Shown: piece after piece, positions 35,837-48,233 of the stretch
Numbering within the stretch: position 1 is the first letter of the stretch
Layout: the number at the start of each line of letters is the position of its first letter
Assembly: GCF_023278565.1 (NCBI RefSeq)
Contig: NC_064681.1
Location: 496,001-560,000, forward strand
Direction of reading: 5' to 3'
Source: Colletotrichum lupini
Lineage: Eukaryota > Ascomycota > Sordariomycetes > Glomerellales > Glomerellaceae
DNA: 64,000 nucleotides
Notes under the pieces: generated by a model
The model's input: only the letters and a program-made list of their open reading frames with translations
The model's database searches: none
Told to the model about the DNA's origin: nothing
Position numbers and translations under genes: made by a program

Positions 35837-38802
35837 GGTTGAGGTTGTAGCGCGATGATGGTGTTTCCTGTGATTTTGGTGTGGCGGGAGAGTACCTGCG
35901 TCACGGGGACTTGGCGGGCGAGGCTGCGTTTGTCATGTTAGTTTGTGTTGGTCCTGATTTGAAGCTTCCGGGTGGATAGTGTTGGGAGACGGAGAGTGTG
36001 TGAGTGTCAGTCCTGTTGTGTGGCCGATACCCGGGGTGGTGGGGTGAAGCGTGAAAAAGACTAGACGAATAAAAAGTAAAGAGTGAAAAATGAAATAAAT
36101 GGGAAAAAAAAGAGCTTACGAGGTTTAGCGATCGATCTGTCGTCATCTCAGCTGCGCGGATATCTAGGATCTGTCGGCAAGTCGCAGACTCTAGACCTGT
36201 TTGTTTTCTGTTTGTATCCACCCCGAGTTGCTTTCTTCGGCTTTCCTTCCTGGCGACCAAGGATCTCTTTGGATACCATCACCGACGGACCAACACGGCA
36301 CGACTCAACAAACGGGCTGTTCCGATGCTGATGCTGACTGCGTACGTACCGGATACGTCCCAAACTTCTTTAAAATTGGCAGGGCTGGCTTGGGCTGCAT
36401 AGACGACAGAACGGGAATGGGGTGGAGAGCATGAGCTGAGCTGGAGCTTGTTGTCTTTGATCCTCAGGGCAAGGGAGAGAGAAAGGAAAAGAAGGCCCGG
36501 CCGCCCCTCCAAAAAGTCTCCTGGAGTATTTTTTTTGCCCGCAATAAGATGGATCAACAATTCATTTATAGCAAGTTTTTGCTTCTCCCTCATGTCCCTC
36601 CCGTTACCCCAGTTCTGGCTCTGCGTGCCTTGTCCCCCATCATGTCTTACTCTTCTCGGCAAGGCTCGAAGGTCTTAGGCAGTTACTATGAGATCCAGCC
36701 AGATATTCAGCCATATATGTCACTGGCAACACTAAGGTAGGTAAGTATGTGTGAGTGACATAGAGAAGGGTGTGTGTATGTGTGTCTGTAGCAATCCGTC
36801 ATACTATCTCAGCATGAGCGTCATAAGGGGGGTGTGATCCTTGAAGATTTTGCTCTGCTCTCATGGTTGCACAGAAAGAGGAAAAAAAGAACAGCGATAC
36901 GTGCAAGGAGAAGCGAAATATGTATGGTATGGTGTCAGTTCGTGCTACCGTGTTGCTGCGAGCGTAGACTAGGTGGTGGGTGTCCCTCACTTCATGCTAT
37001 CGCTTGCTACGGAATGCTTTCTTTTTCCGCCCCGTCTCTGTGGACACCCCATTTCGAGGAATGTTGACAACCCTGGTCTCCTCGCCGGGGTGGATTACCC
37101 GGGCGATCGTCCGCCCCAATCGCGCGGATACCCCATCTCGGGACGCCCGTCACATTTCACTTTTTCGTTTCCGCCGCATGACAGCGCCACCTTTGTGAGA
37201 GTTCCTCTTCTCTTGGGGGGGAACCGAGAGAGAAACATGGTGCCTGAAGCCCAAGTGTGCCAGTATCCGTACCTTACCTACACAGTAGTAGGTGTATCAA
37301 ACAGCAAGCCTGGCGCGGCCCCTCCCCTCCCCCTTCCCCTTCATCTCGCTGCCCAATCTTCGATACCACGCACGTCTCTCGGGGATATGCCAGACAGGGA
37401 TTCATGCAGAAGGTGAGATTTCACACTCCCGCCCGCAAATCGCCTATAGCTGTGGCTCATTGGCCTGAGGCTCCGTGCCCAGCGCGGCTCGTTACAGTGT
37501 TACTATCGAATCTTTTTCAAGTCCCTCCTTTGACAAAGATCAGAAAAGTACTGAATCCCTCTCCTATTCGCTGGGATTGCCGTCTTCCGAAGGTGGTAGC
37601 GCCGGGAGAGATGGACCAACAAGGCTGGTCGCAAGGAAACCATCAGAAAATGAGAAAAAAACCATTTGTGATCCCTCCGAGCTCGTGGATCGGATACTTG
37701 CTTTTTCTTTCCTTTTTCTAGTCCTTCCTTGCAACAAGGAAATCCGCTGGGCAGAATGGCACTTTGCCCATGCCCTGGTAGGTAGGTATTCGTACCTTGC
37801 TGACTCGAATCAACTCATTCCACCCGTGTCGTCAGTGACAACCAGGCGTAGTCTGGTCTTGAAAACACAACCTGGGGGCTGCCTGGCCACGGCCGAAAGA
37901 AAAAGAATGCGGCAAACGGCACCAGGAGAGACAAACGGATCCTAGTCGTGCCAGCAGCTTTCCGCAAGGGCCCTTGGGGAGGGGGGCGAGAGCAATAGGT
38001 TACGACTGATTGCTTTTGGAGAAGTTGATGAGGAAGAAGAGAAAGAAGAAGCAGAGGGAAAATAAAGGCTAATTATCCTACTTTTTTCTTTCTTTTGGTT
38101 TGAGACAAGGGCAAAAAACATCCACCGTTTCCCTTGATAATTTGGCAGACTCTCATCATCGATACGCAACACAGACAAAATGGATGTGTACATGCGCAAT
38201 TCCCCATCTTTTTCTTTCCGCAAAAGAAACGATTTCTCGAGGGCCAGGCCCGCGGGTTTGTGCCCATGCCTTCTCATCCAGCACATACGCCCGCCAAGTG
38301 TTCCCAGATAGAGGGTGGGCAGAATATCGAAGGGGGGAGGGGGGTATGTGATCGAGGGATGGGAAGGGTAGGTATTAAGCGGCAACCTTTTTTCTGAGAT
38401 CCTATACAATCTTTACCCTCGGACCTTTTCCCCTTAAGCCGTATCGATCCCGCTCCTGCAGCCACCTGAGCTTAAGATCTTACATATACCCGCTTGAACC
38501 ATCACCTCGGGACGTCGTCTGACAGGCTGCTCTCGCTCACCGGTATCTGTCGGCCCTTGCAACTTGCCTTGACCGAGTTGTCATGCCAAGTCCCCTCTTT
38601 TCAGTCTAAATCAACCTCTCGCACGCTCACACGCACACGCACATACAATACCCTCGTGTAGGTTTCGACGTCTGTTGAAGAACAAGACCGATGCTGACGA
38701 AGCAGATTCAGATAGCTTTTATAGCTACCGCCAACCTCACCCTCTCTGTTTCATCAACAACTCTTCGCCCCCACCGCCACCCACCGCGCCGCGACGCCCG
38801 TC
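35837..38802. other. Spacer without a supported gene
   Basis: This 3-kb stretch lies upstream of both flanking small genes. It contains GT-rich sequence near 36765-36790 and a CT-rich stretch just before the small ORF (about 38580-38800, with CACACGCACACGCACA at 38629-38644). The latter fits a leader for the 74-aa protein. I see no conserved coding frame. Confidence 0.45.
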
Positions 38803-39027
38803 ATGTGCGAGTGGTACCGACGCAACTACGCCTGCGGGCACCACTTCACGGGCGCCTCCGAGTGGTGCTACCGGTACAGCCAGACGCAGAAGCGGTGTAA
38901 GGTGGTGGTCACGCAGGTCGACTACGACTCCTCTGTATGCAAGAGTTGTATGAAGAAGGGCGTCAAGACCGAGGTGCCCTGGGAGCACATGATTGACCGA
39001 TCCAAATTCGATCCCAACCAGGAATGA
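38803..39027 (+). CDS. Small Cys-rich protein, 74 aa
   Basis: The frame starts at an ATG in good context (CCGTCATG). The protein has a cysteine/histidine arrangement typical of small fungal zinc-binding proteins: MCEWYRRNYACGHHF, then a Cys in SEWCYRYS, then KRC, then VCKSCMKKG. It is highly charged and has no signal peptide, so it is probably intracellular. Uncharacterised fungal proteins that start with MCEW and carry a CGH motif are common, but no function is known to me. The Cys-x-x-Cys near the end and the early CGH could bind one zinc ion; that is inference. It stands alone, with no obvious partner gene. Confidence 0.7.
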   Translation: MCEWYRRNYACGHHFTGASEWCYRYSQTQKRCKVVVTQVDYDSSVCKSCMKKGVKTEVPWEHMIDRSKFDPNQE

Positions 39028-41254
39028 GAGACATCCAACCACCAACATTACCATCATCACTATCAGCATCGTCTTCCGGTGTCGTTGGCAACGAACCGTG
39101 AAAGACGACCGAAACACTTACACAACCTTTTCCTAATCATGTATTTGTTCGACCAAAACCGCCTACCGAAGGGCGAGAAAACTTATTTCCAGGGCGAGAG
39201 AGAGAGAGAGAGAGATGGATCCTCCTAAGGCGTACCGGTATCTACGAGGCGGTAATCGGGGTCGTGTGGCCAGGCACGTCTATGGCTTATTAGAGCATCT
39301 GGGAGCGGCGCACCTTATACCCATTTGATTTCATGATTGGAAAAAACTTGTTGGACTGTATGAAGTCCTTCGATGGCAGTTGCATTTGGAGTTTTGGAAG
39401 CGGGATCTTCAACAAAAAGAAAAGTGGTTTCTCAAACCCTCACCTTGGTCAGACTTTGTTTTACGCGTATAATGGTCGTTTGAACCGATCGCCTTAATGT
39501 TGGATAGGGTATTACCCGTCTTTCGAGATATCGTGATGCATCCTGCATGCTGCTTGATGAGCTTGGTGAGCGGCACGGCTATGCTAGCTCAAGGTATTGA
39601 CTACCTGTGCAATGGATGCGGACCGACGAAGGCTTACTTGTCTCGAGGCAAGTTTCGATATCGACTTCGCGGTGTAGTGGTGTACTGAGTTGGGCATCGA
39701 TCCTGCCGCGGGTCGCGGAATGCCAAGTCTCAGATCTTAGACATGAAGCAATCTGGAGGGGTTGGCAAGCTGTGGCAACTGGATCAGGACCTGAAGATCT
39801 GTCTAGCCTTTTTGACAAATGACGATCGAAGCAAGAGTTTCATGACCCATTTGCGTTCAGTAGTGAACAATGCAGGCATGGCATCCCATGTGCAGGTTGA
39901 GACTTGCCCAGCCTGGACACGAGGTCGTCAGGTAGCTATCGCATGGTAAAAGGAGGGGAAGAGGAGGTTTCGGAACTCGCAGTGGTTGTGAATTTCTCGA
40001 TCTCGAACTGACACGGGCAATTCATTGGTAAGACAGACGGCCGCGATGATCCACGATCCGCGTTCCACACGGTACCGAAATCCTGAGACGCGCGCGTGCC
40101 TATGGCTCAGCCAGTGACGTTCAGACCGAGACAAGAGCTGACGCAAGGATAAGCCACTGGACAGCTGAGCTCTGAGGTTTTGGGGTGGTCTTGCGAGGCT
40201 AGAGTATCGGTAGCCGTGACAACGACTATCTACGGCGCCTGTTGGAATCGGAAGATGCCTTGGTGACCTCCGTACCGGTCCCGCATTTTCCGGAGGGATG
40301 CCGGAAGTCCACCGGCTTCTAAGGCCTTACATCGAAAACCAGCTAAGAACTGGGGGAAGTCGGCCAGTATGGCGTCAAGGGGCCGGCGATGTTCGGCGCT
40401 GTGGTCGTTGAGTGTCGGAAGATGCACGGGCTTAGATCGGGCGCCTGGGCATCGTGGCGGTCACGCGCGGCGCGGTGCGGCGCGGCGCCCCTTCCCTCCA
40501 TGGTCCGGCGGGCCCACTTTGAGATCCGATTACATAAAGAGCCGAGTACTCGTAAGGTACTTGACTATCAAAAGTTCTACCTCGCATCTCAGGTTAAGGT
40601 CATATGATATCGTGGAAAAGGGTTTCCTTGTAGTTCTTGATATCCATGGCAGATTTCCTTACTCAAACTAACATCCAGCCCTCGTAACTAAAGCAGAAGC
40701 TCAGAACCAAGACTCCAGAATCAAGAACGGTACGACTGACTCCCCACCACCTCGGGACCCCTCCACATCGGTAGCGCGGCGCCCACACCAAAAACCCAAG
40801 AAAGGAGCTCTGAATGGCCCATCGCCGCAGTCGGCCACTTGATCGCTGCGACTTTACTTTGACAACCCCCACACCGCGATCAAAAATATCCACTCTTTCT
40901 CAGACCATCAGCTAATCCCGTCAGAGGATTAGGATGTAGTGGTGCACCCAAGGCGGTGGTTACCCAATGCCAAACCACGCTGCTCCGGGCCTAGCCAGTC
41001 CACTATCTGACCATCTAATTCGCCGAGTGTGAGAGGATTTTTCTCTCTAGTAATCGTCTACTTTTATTCGCGCGCAAATCTCGCTTGTTACTCACGCCAC
41101 GCGCTCTGTATCATCGTCACCTTTTGACTTCTCTTCTCTCTCTCACGACGTGTGACAGAGATTGAAATTTCATCGCAACTTTTGCGTCGCAGCCTTGTAA
41201 TCTGCTTTTTACCGTATAAGATTGACAATTGACAATTGCGCTTAAACTGCAACT
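39028..41254. other. Spacer before the SSS transporter gene
   Basis: This 2.2-kb spacer includes an AG dinucleotide tract at 39196-39215 and a CT-rich leader-like region at about 41090-41150. The word TTGACAATT is repeated in tandem just before the transporter start (41222-41236). No gene is supported. Confidence 0.45.
39196..39215. repeat. (GA)n microsatellite
   Basis: Ten uninterrupted GA dinucleotides lie in the 3' flank of the 74-aa gene. Confidence 0.9.
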
Positions 41255-43981
41255 ATGGGTCAACCATCCTTCGCGGCGTCCAACGCCCTCATCTACGTCA
41301 CCTATGGACTCTTCCTGTATGAACTCTGCGCAGCTCTTTCAATCTCAACACCCTTTATCGCTGCTGTTTTCCCTCCCTCCTAAAGAGTGTATGGTACTAA
41401 CGTTTGCGCAGTATCACCGGTACTGCCATTGCGTGGAAGTTCCGCAATCAGTCCAAGGGAGAGTTCCTGTCTGGAAATAGAACTCAGACGGGTCAGGAAC
41501 TCTTCCCCTTTGCATCATGAGAATGAGAGTGAGAGTATATGTGTTTAATGGGGCCAGACGAGGCTGAGTCTGACCGCGTCTGCAACACTTGGCTCTCATT
41601 CCCTTGAGAAACAGTCAACAAGCTCGACTCTCGTTCGGATCCCCCAATGTATAGCAAACTAACACGCACTCCCCGCAGCCTTCCCCTTGGCCCTCAACTT
41701 CATCGCCTCTGGTGAGTGAAGAAGACGCGGGTGGTCTAGCCACTGCGCTTCTTAACCCGATAGCAAAGCATCTTCGAGAAAGAAGAGCGGCAGAACGGCA
41801 CAGAAAACAGCAAAGACTACGAGACTACTTTCCCACGAACCGCACAGCACAATGCAAGCCTACAACAGATGATATAGGATGATCGACTTCTCTATCCCCG
41901 ATTCTTCTCATGAACAGAATCATCATGAGACGAATGACTACGGGCCAGGAATCCAATCGAATGACTGACAGGCAGGTTCGTAACCCAACAACAAAAAGAT
42001 CAACAATTACTCCTCGACTTCCATTTCCCCCTACTCCCTTTTTTCTGATCTCATCTTCTGAATCGGCGGAGACAAGCCTACTAACCTTTCTGGCCACCCT
42101 GAGGCACACCTCGAATGTGGCCAGAATTATCTGTGGAAAACCCTCCCCCCTTCTGAAGATGTCATCAGGAAAAAGGGGGTGGGGGAGATGGAAATATCGG
42201 GGATGCGGCTCACTACGGGCGCGGATTTGAAGCAGTCGCCGCGCATCCACCCTCTTCCGTTCTCATCGTCTCTGGAAAGTCCTTCTTGGAGGTCTCCTTC
42301 TGAGACGACACGACAGAAGAGGAGATGCCGCGAAATGTGGAAATGAAGCTGAGATTGCACCGTAATTACTCGATCAAGTTAATGCTTGCGTGGGAAACGT
42401 GCTGCCGCTCCGAACATCTCTCCCCCCTCCCCTCCCTCTCTCCTACCTTGCCCCGGCCTCGTGAAATACTAACAAAGACACCTAAGCCCTCGGCTCCGGC
42501 ATCCTCTTCTCCTACCCGGAACTCGCCACAATCACCGGCGTCCAGGGCGTCCTCGTCTACGCCCTCTCGTCCTCTCTCCCGCTCCTCATCTTCGCCGTCC
42601 TCGGCCCCGTCATCCGCCGCAAGACGCCCGAGGGTTTCGTCCTCACGGCCTGGACGAGGCAGCGCTACGGCACCGTCGCCATGTTGTATCTCAGCTTCAT
42701 GACCCTCGTCACGCTGTTCCTGTACATGGTCGCCGAGCTGTCCGCCATCGGACAGGTCGTCAACGCCCTGACGAGTCTGGATGGCTTGCCCGTCATGATT
42801 GTGCAGTGCGTCATCACCACCATTTACACATGTAAGTTTCCCCCGCCGGTATTCTGGAGAAATAGAGAATACCAGACTAACGTCCGAATCATTAAGCCCT
42901 CGGTGGTTTCCGCATCTCCTTTGTGACGGACAACATCCAAGGCGCAATGGTAATCTGCCTCATCATCATCGTCGCAATCACAATGGGCGTCAAAACAGAT
43001 ATCGACACCTCCCTCATCGAAACCTCAGGCCTTCTGAAACCAACCCTCCTGGGCTGGCAACTCCTCTACATCCTCCCCATCTGCATCCTCACAAACGACT
43101 TCTTCCTCTCGGGCTTCTGGCTCCGCACCTTTGCCTCCAAAACAGACAAAGACCTCCGCGTGGGCGTCTCCATCGCCGTCGTCATCATCCTCTGCATCCT
43201 CACCATGGTCGGCGTAACCGGCCTCGTAGCAGCCTGGTCCGGCGCGCTCCCGCTAGACCAGATCGCAGACAGCGGCTCCATCGCCTTCTTCCTCCTCCTC
43301 CAACAACTCCCCGCCTGGGTCGTCGGCATCGTCCTCGTCATGGTCTGCACCCTCTCCACCGCGGCCTTTGACAGCCTGCAATCCGCAATGGTCTCCTCCG
43401 CCTCAAACGACCTCTTCCGCAACCGCCTCAACATCTGGTGGATCCGCGCCGGCGTCGTCCTCATCATCTTCCCCACCGTCGTCATCGCCCTGAAAGCCCC
43501 CTCTGTCCTGCAAATCTACCTCATCTCCGACCTCGTCTCCGCCTCCGTCATCCCCGTCCTCGTGTTCGGCTTGGTCGACCGCTTCTACTGGTGGCGCGGC
43601 TTCGAGGTCGTCGCCGGCGGGCTGGGCGGCATCCTCACCGTTTTCCTGTTCGGTCTCGTCTTTTACGACGGCGACGCGCAAAAGGCGGGTAACCTGCTCA
43701 TCATCTCCGAGGGCCTGTACGCCAACGACTGGAGCGTGTTCGGCGCCTTCGTCGCTGCGCCCGTGGGCAGTTTCCTCTGGGGGTTCGGCGCGTTGGGGTG
43801 CCGGTTGGCGTTCCAGTACGTCTTGGCCAAGAGGAGCGGTCGCCGCTTCGACGCGCTCGATCGGCCTGTCGGGCCTGGGTTCTCGCCCGAGGCTGACGGC
43901 GCCCCTCGCTATGTTGAGAGGGACGAGTATGAGGCCAACTCCGAGGTTGAGGTCATTAAGCCCGCTGGCAAGTTCTTCTAA
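41255..43981 (+). CDS. Sodium:solute symporter family transporter (DUR3-related)
   Basis: Five exons: 41255-41316, 41412-41491, 41679-41711, 42487-42831 and 42897-43981, giving 534 aa. The joined protein opens MGQPSFAASNALIYVTYGLF and continues GTAIAWKFRNQSKGEFLSGN, where SGNRTQT matches the conserved SSS loop after helix 1. It then reads ALNFIASALGSGILFSYPEL. About twelve to thirteen hydrophobic segments follow, ending in a hydrophilic tail. The core resembles fungal urea/polyamine transporters of the DUR3 branch, but the protein is shorter than yeast Dur3 (about 700 aa), so the substrate is open. Exon 3 is only 33 nt, intron 3 is 775 nt, and the last two acceptors end in AAG. Location: plasma membrane, inferred. 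Confidence 0.9.
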
Positions 43982-44354
43982 GGGCCATGCCTCGATCTCA
44001 ACGGTGAGCATGCTACTCAGAGTAAGCAAAGCATAAGCGACCAGAAGGTGTTTTCCTGAAGTACCATTTGATCCTTGCGTAGCAATTCGTATCAATACAT
44101 CAAAAGTGGAATAAATACCCACGGAAGTGAAAATAACCCTAGCGAAGTAGGGAAAAGGGGGAGATTTTGATTCTTGTATTTGGTGGTCGGTCGGAGAGTC
44201 TTTTGCTCCTATGCAATCAGGCCCGTTCTATAGCCAGCCATTTAATCAGACACATATAATACACTCATTACATGTTTTTGTTTCACTCCTCATACACATG
44301 CCCGCCACAACCTCCTGTTGTCGTCCTCACCAGTGCGACCCAAAGATATCAGCC
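43982..44354. other. Tail-to-tail spacer (transporter / mL45)
   Basis: A 373-bp convergent spacer with an AT-richer patch near 44220-44290. It presumably holds both polyadenylation regions. Confidence 0.4.
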
Positions 44355-45435
44355 TCACAGCCGCTCCCCCCGTCTCTTGGCATAATCCTTCTTCTCCATA
44401 TCCTTGATGCCCTTTTGCATCATTTCCCAGTCCTCCATCGTCGTGGCCTGCGTGTTGCCCCACGCGATCCACTTCTTGGGCGCCCACGTCTTGGGGTTGA
44501 ACTGCCTGGTCATGACAAAGTACTCTGTCTGATTCTGCACCCGCAGCCCGCCCTTGACGGGCTTATTCGTCGACTTCTCAATCTTGTCCAGCTTCTGCGA
44601 GCTCGAGATGGCGACGACGACCTGCTGGATAACCGGCGCCTTGCCCAGCGGCGGCATCATCGCAATCTTGTGGCTCACGATGCGCGGCTTGCCGTCGTAG
44701 CGGAGCAGCTCCCACGTCAGCTTCTCCGTCGCCTTGCGGCGCGAGATGACGGCCGACAGGGTCTGGTAGAGGGCCGGGGTGCAGATCTCGCGGAGGGTGT
44801 CCTTGTCGCCGGCGGCCAGGGCCTCGCCTAGGCGGCGGTGGAGGGCCTTGGCCTCGGGGACGATCTTGGTGTAGCTGAGCTGGAAGCGCGGCTTGGTGGT
44901 CCAGTTCGGCATGGAGTGGACCTTTGCGCCGAAGACGGCGAAGAAGTCTAGCACGCGTTGCTTGAGGCGGGCGTAGTTGTATGCCCAGAGGGCCTTGGGG
45001 GACTTGTCGAGTTGGGAGAAGGGTACGGTGACAAAGGTTCCTGTTGTGAATGCCGTGTCAACGCGCTATTCTCTGTCTGTCTCTTTCCTGCTCCCTCCAC
45101 GTATGAAGTGCGCCTACTAAATCACACCATCTCGATACTGAGAACGCACCTGGAAGCATAATATGTGCCATAGTCATGGACTTTTCGATCTCGCTGGCAG
45201 AATATCCGCCGTCGGCCTGCGAAGCTTTCTTGTTCTGGCGCGAACTCATCCGCATGTCCGCCGCAAATTTGCTTGCGTAGCCCCTCCTCGCCGACACGGC
45301 CCCGACAGGCAACGCTGCTATCCTCTTGGCCGCGGGGAGAACTCTGGTGAAGGGCTGCTGGGGGCGCATGGCTGCGCTGCCGAGGCCGAGCAGCGGCCTC
45401 GCGAATCGGTACATGGCGCGTGACGGGTAGGTCAA
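44355..45435 (-). CDS. Mitochondrial ribosomal protein mL45 / Mba1-like (Tim44-like domain)
   Basis: Two exons, 45435-45150 and 45040-44355, give 323 aa from the first Met. A second Met at 45414 would give 316 aa. The N-terminus is a textbook mitochondrial presequence (MYRFARPLLGLGSAAM, rich in Arg and Ala, no acids). The intron (donor GTGCGT, acceptor CAACAG) joins MAHIMLPG to TFVTVPFSQL in frame. The C-terminal half carries the Tim44-like/mL45 fold, with KPRFQLSYTKIVPEAKALHR, then WELLRYDGKPRIVSHKIAMM and a late YFVMTRQFNPKTWAPKKW. The family tethers the mitoribosome to the inner membrane for co-translational insertion (yeast Mba1, animal mL45). A (CGA)n run lies in the leader. Confidence 0.88.
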
Positions 45436-46994
45436 TCGGTCTCGATTCGTGATCGTAGGATTATGCCAGGTTCGAGGTCGTCGTCGTCGTCGTCGTCGTC
45501 GAGTGCGGGAGCGGGCGGACTCTGGGAATGGTCTGATTCCGAACGGGTCGTCCTGTCCTCTTACCGGGGAGCTCTATCACGAACACCTCTGCTGACCAAA
45601 AATTCCAATTGGAAAAATAGGTGGTCCAAGCTTTCGGGGGACATTTTTCTCGAGGGACCACAACTCGGTCGGAATCCTCCGCGGCAAGCGCTTCGGCCGT
45701 CGCATCTTTTGGAAACTGTGGAGTGCACGGCTCATGTTCTTGCCGCGATGGTCATATGCGCCACACTGTGGCTTGAAGAGCTGTGCTCCCCCCGCCAGAG
45801 TTGGATTACACCAATGACAGCCTCGATAGTCATCAAGCCACGTCGAGTGGATAATTGCTTCCAAAAATGACGACGAAGGGAGGCACTGGCAGGGTTGTGG
45901 TATCCGTTCATGATGTGTCGGACTCCGCAATGAGGGAGAAGAGGGATTCGTACCTTACGCTACGAATACGTACCTTACCCACGGTCGGGCAGGACCCTGC
46001 TGTCATTGTCTCAATTCCGCATCCACAAGGGAAGCCCGACTAAAACGTACCTGTACCTCCTCATGCTGCTCAGTGCCCAGTGCTCAGGGACGACGTAGCA
46101 ATCAAGATAATGTGAGGTAGCGAACCTGGAAGGTGGGAGGATGGATGGATGCTTCACCTCTTTGGAATACTCATTAATCAATCCAAACCTTTTTTCTTTT
46201 CTAATCTGGTCTACAACTCTGACCAATAGCTCACCTCCTGGACCAGCTGGATTCGGCCATTTTGGCATTATCTCACGCACACACACATTCCCGTAATTGA
46301 CACTTGTCGACACAATTGCGGGCAGCGGCACGCGACCTACCTGCCTGGGCTTCCATTCCCCCTCCTCGTCCTCGTCTTCGTCCGTCCTCCGAATAACCCC
46401 CCAAAAAGGGTCCGTTATACTCGAGCTCCAATCCCTCCTTCACATCCCGGTCGCCTCCAACTCTCGGATGCTCTCCGTTCCTTGGAACATTCCTGTTCCA
46501 AAAAACAAGAATAGAGGGAGGAAATCGACCGCACCCCCCAGAAACGAGCTGCAGGACCGCCCAATCCCAAGTGCTGGAGCACGACGCCGAGACACAACCT
46601 TGGAAGCACCAGTGTGCCGAGCTACCTTTCCGTCTGCCACTAAGTAGTTCTCGACTGGATCTTCTTCCAAACTTCCAGAAACCCGCTCCGCTCTGCTGCT
46701 ACACTACGCTACTCGCCAACCTTACCTACCTTGGGGTTCAAGGTCCTAAAAGGCCTAGACGCCTACGGATACCGGACTCTTCGACCAACCGGCCATCTCA
46801 CAATAGCTTCGAACCTAACCATCCTTCTCGTCCATCACACGCTCTCTTCCTCTCTCCGTCTGGCACTTGCCTCCTTCGACAACTCTACTACCCCCATGCC
46901 GCCATCGTCGCCGCCGCCGCAGACAACCGCACCCGAATCCCCTCCATCAATGGCAGCGCAGTCCGCCGCAACACCACCGCCTCACAGAGCTTAG
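45436..46994. promoter_or_regulatory. Divergent mL45 / EOS1 promoter region
   Basis: This 1.56-kb spacer lies between two divergent starts. It contains the TCG repeat (45478-45501) and many short frames in the EOS1 leader. The last of these (starting at 46896) ends at 46994, the base just before the EOS1 ATG. It reads MPPSSPPPQTTAPESPPSMA onward, so it could act as an abutting upstream ORF. GTACCTTAC words occur near 45950-45980. Confidence 0.4.
45478..45501. repeat. (TCG)8 microsatellite
   Basis: Eight uninterrupted TCG triplets lie about 40 bp upstream of the mL45 start codon, so probably in its 5' leader or core promoter. Confidence 0.9.
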
Positions 46995-48233
46995 ATGGCA
47001 CCCCTCGCGCGCGCCGTCTCAAACCACCACCTCCAGCACCAACACCACCACACAAACGGCACCCCGATTCCCACGAACGGCGCTCCTCCAGACCCAAACG
47101 CAGACGACACCACCTCCGGCCACCCGCCGCCCTACAACCCGGACCTCGTCTCCTCCTCCCTCCTCGAACCCCGCATCGCCGTCGTCCTCAATGTCCCCAA
47201 GCCATGGCGACCATGGCTCTTCGCCTGCCGCCTTCTCTCTATCGGCCCGGCCATCTTCTGGGCCCTGCAGCCCGCCCTGACCCTCCTCGTTCAGATTATT
47301 CCCGTCGCCGTACCGGGGGGAAAGAAAGCTGTTGATGCTGCCGCTGCGGCGGCCTCTGGAGTCGGGGTTGGCGGTGTCGTCAGTGGCGGGTTCGCGGGTA
47401 GCACGTGTCCCCCGCCCAATTGGCCCCCCGGACACTCCGAGATACCCTTTCCATGGACTGAAATGTTCCTGGGACTCATGTGGGTATGTGGAAGCATTGC
47501 TCTTCTCTGGGGGAGCACACAACGGCGCCTGCGCTGGGTTGTGCCGTTGGATGAACCCCCGAAAGATGAATCAAAAGCTGACATGAATATCGTGTTAGTG
47601 CGGAGCTTCAGCGTACCTCTCCTTCTTCTTCATAGACTGCCTGATGTCACGATGGTAAGTGGTTGAAGCGCACCTTTCTTCTCTAGAAGCTGTGCTCCGT
47701 GTCTGAAGAGGCTCGTCTAACAACGACCAGGCTCATCAACTACACCCCACAAGCGACAATCATCCGCCTCCTTACAATCAACTCCACCAACGCCTTCCTC
47801 ACCGAACGAATCCTCACATTTTCAGGCGGCTTCGAGGACCCAAGACTTCTACTCCCCGGCTGGGTCACCATAGCTACGGTCAGTCACTCTCTCGTTTCTA
47901 CAGCAGCTTTCTACACTGGGGCCGCCCGCGAAAGCATTAGTTAAACAACCGCTGACATCTTGCCCTGCGTGCGCAAACCAGACCCTTACGATAGCATACC
48001 ACATCACCCAACGAAGCATAAACATCCAAAAGGAAACCTCCACCTCGATCAACATCTTTTCCATCGCCAGCTTCATCAGCATGATCTCCCTCCTCGCCCA
48101 CCTCCACTACAACGGCTCAGACTATCCCGAAAAACCGTTCGAGTCCCTCGCCAGGTTCATCCTGCAGCAGTTTGAGCGTGTGACCGGCGAGGCCATCTTG
48201 CCTTCCTATTCCCCTTCGCATAGCGAACTATAG
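46995..48233 (+). CDS. EOS1: N-glycosylation protein Eos1
   Basis: Four exons: 46995-47483, 47599-47654, 47731-47878 and 47982-48233, giving 314 aa. After a His/Thr/Pro-rich leader the conserved Eos1 region starts at LLEPRIAVVLNVPKPWRPWL and ACRLLSIGPAIFWALQPALT. The joins restore GLMWCGASAYLSFFFIDCLM, SRWLINYTPQATIIRLLTIN and, after the last intron, IATTLTIAYHITQRSINIQK and SIASFISMISLLAHLHYNG. At least four hydrophobic segments are present. Eos1 is an ER membrane protein needed for normal N-glycosylation and oxidative stress tolerance in yeast. A Gly/Ala/Val-rich insert sits between the first membrane segments. An in-frame TAG directly precedes the ATG, so this start is secure within the exon. 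Confidence 0.9.

Noticed and set aside
43403..44122. 239-codon minus-strand frame rich in Asp, Glu and Gly
   Set aside because: Antisense to the transporter's last exon, whose GTC/CTC/ATC codons read as acidic residues in reverse.
46571..47335. 254-codon plus frame over the EOS1 start
   Set aside because: A frame-shifted shadow of the EOS1 Pro/Thr/His-rich leader, with basic low-complexity sequence.
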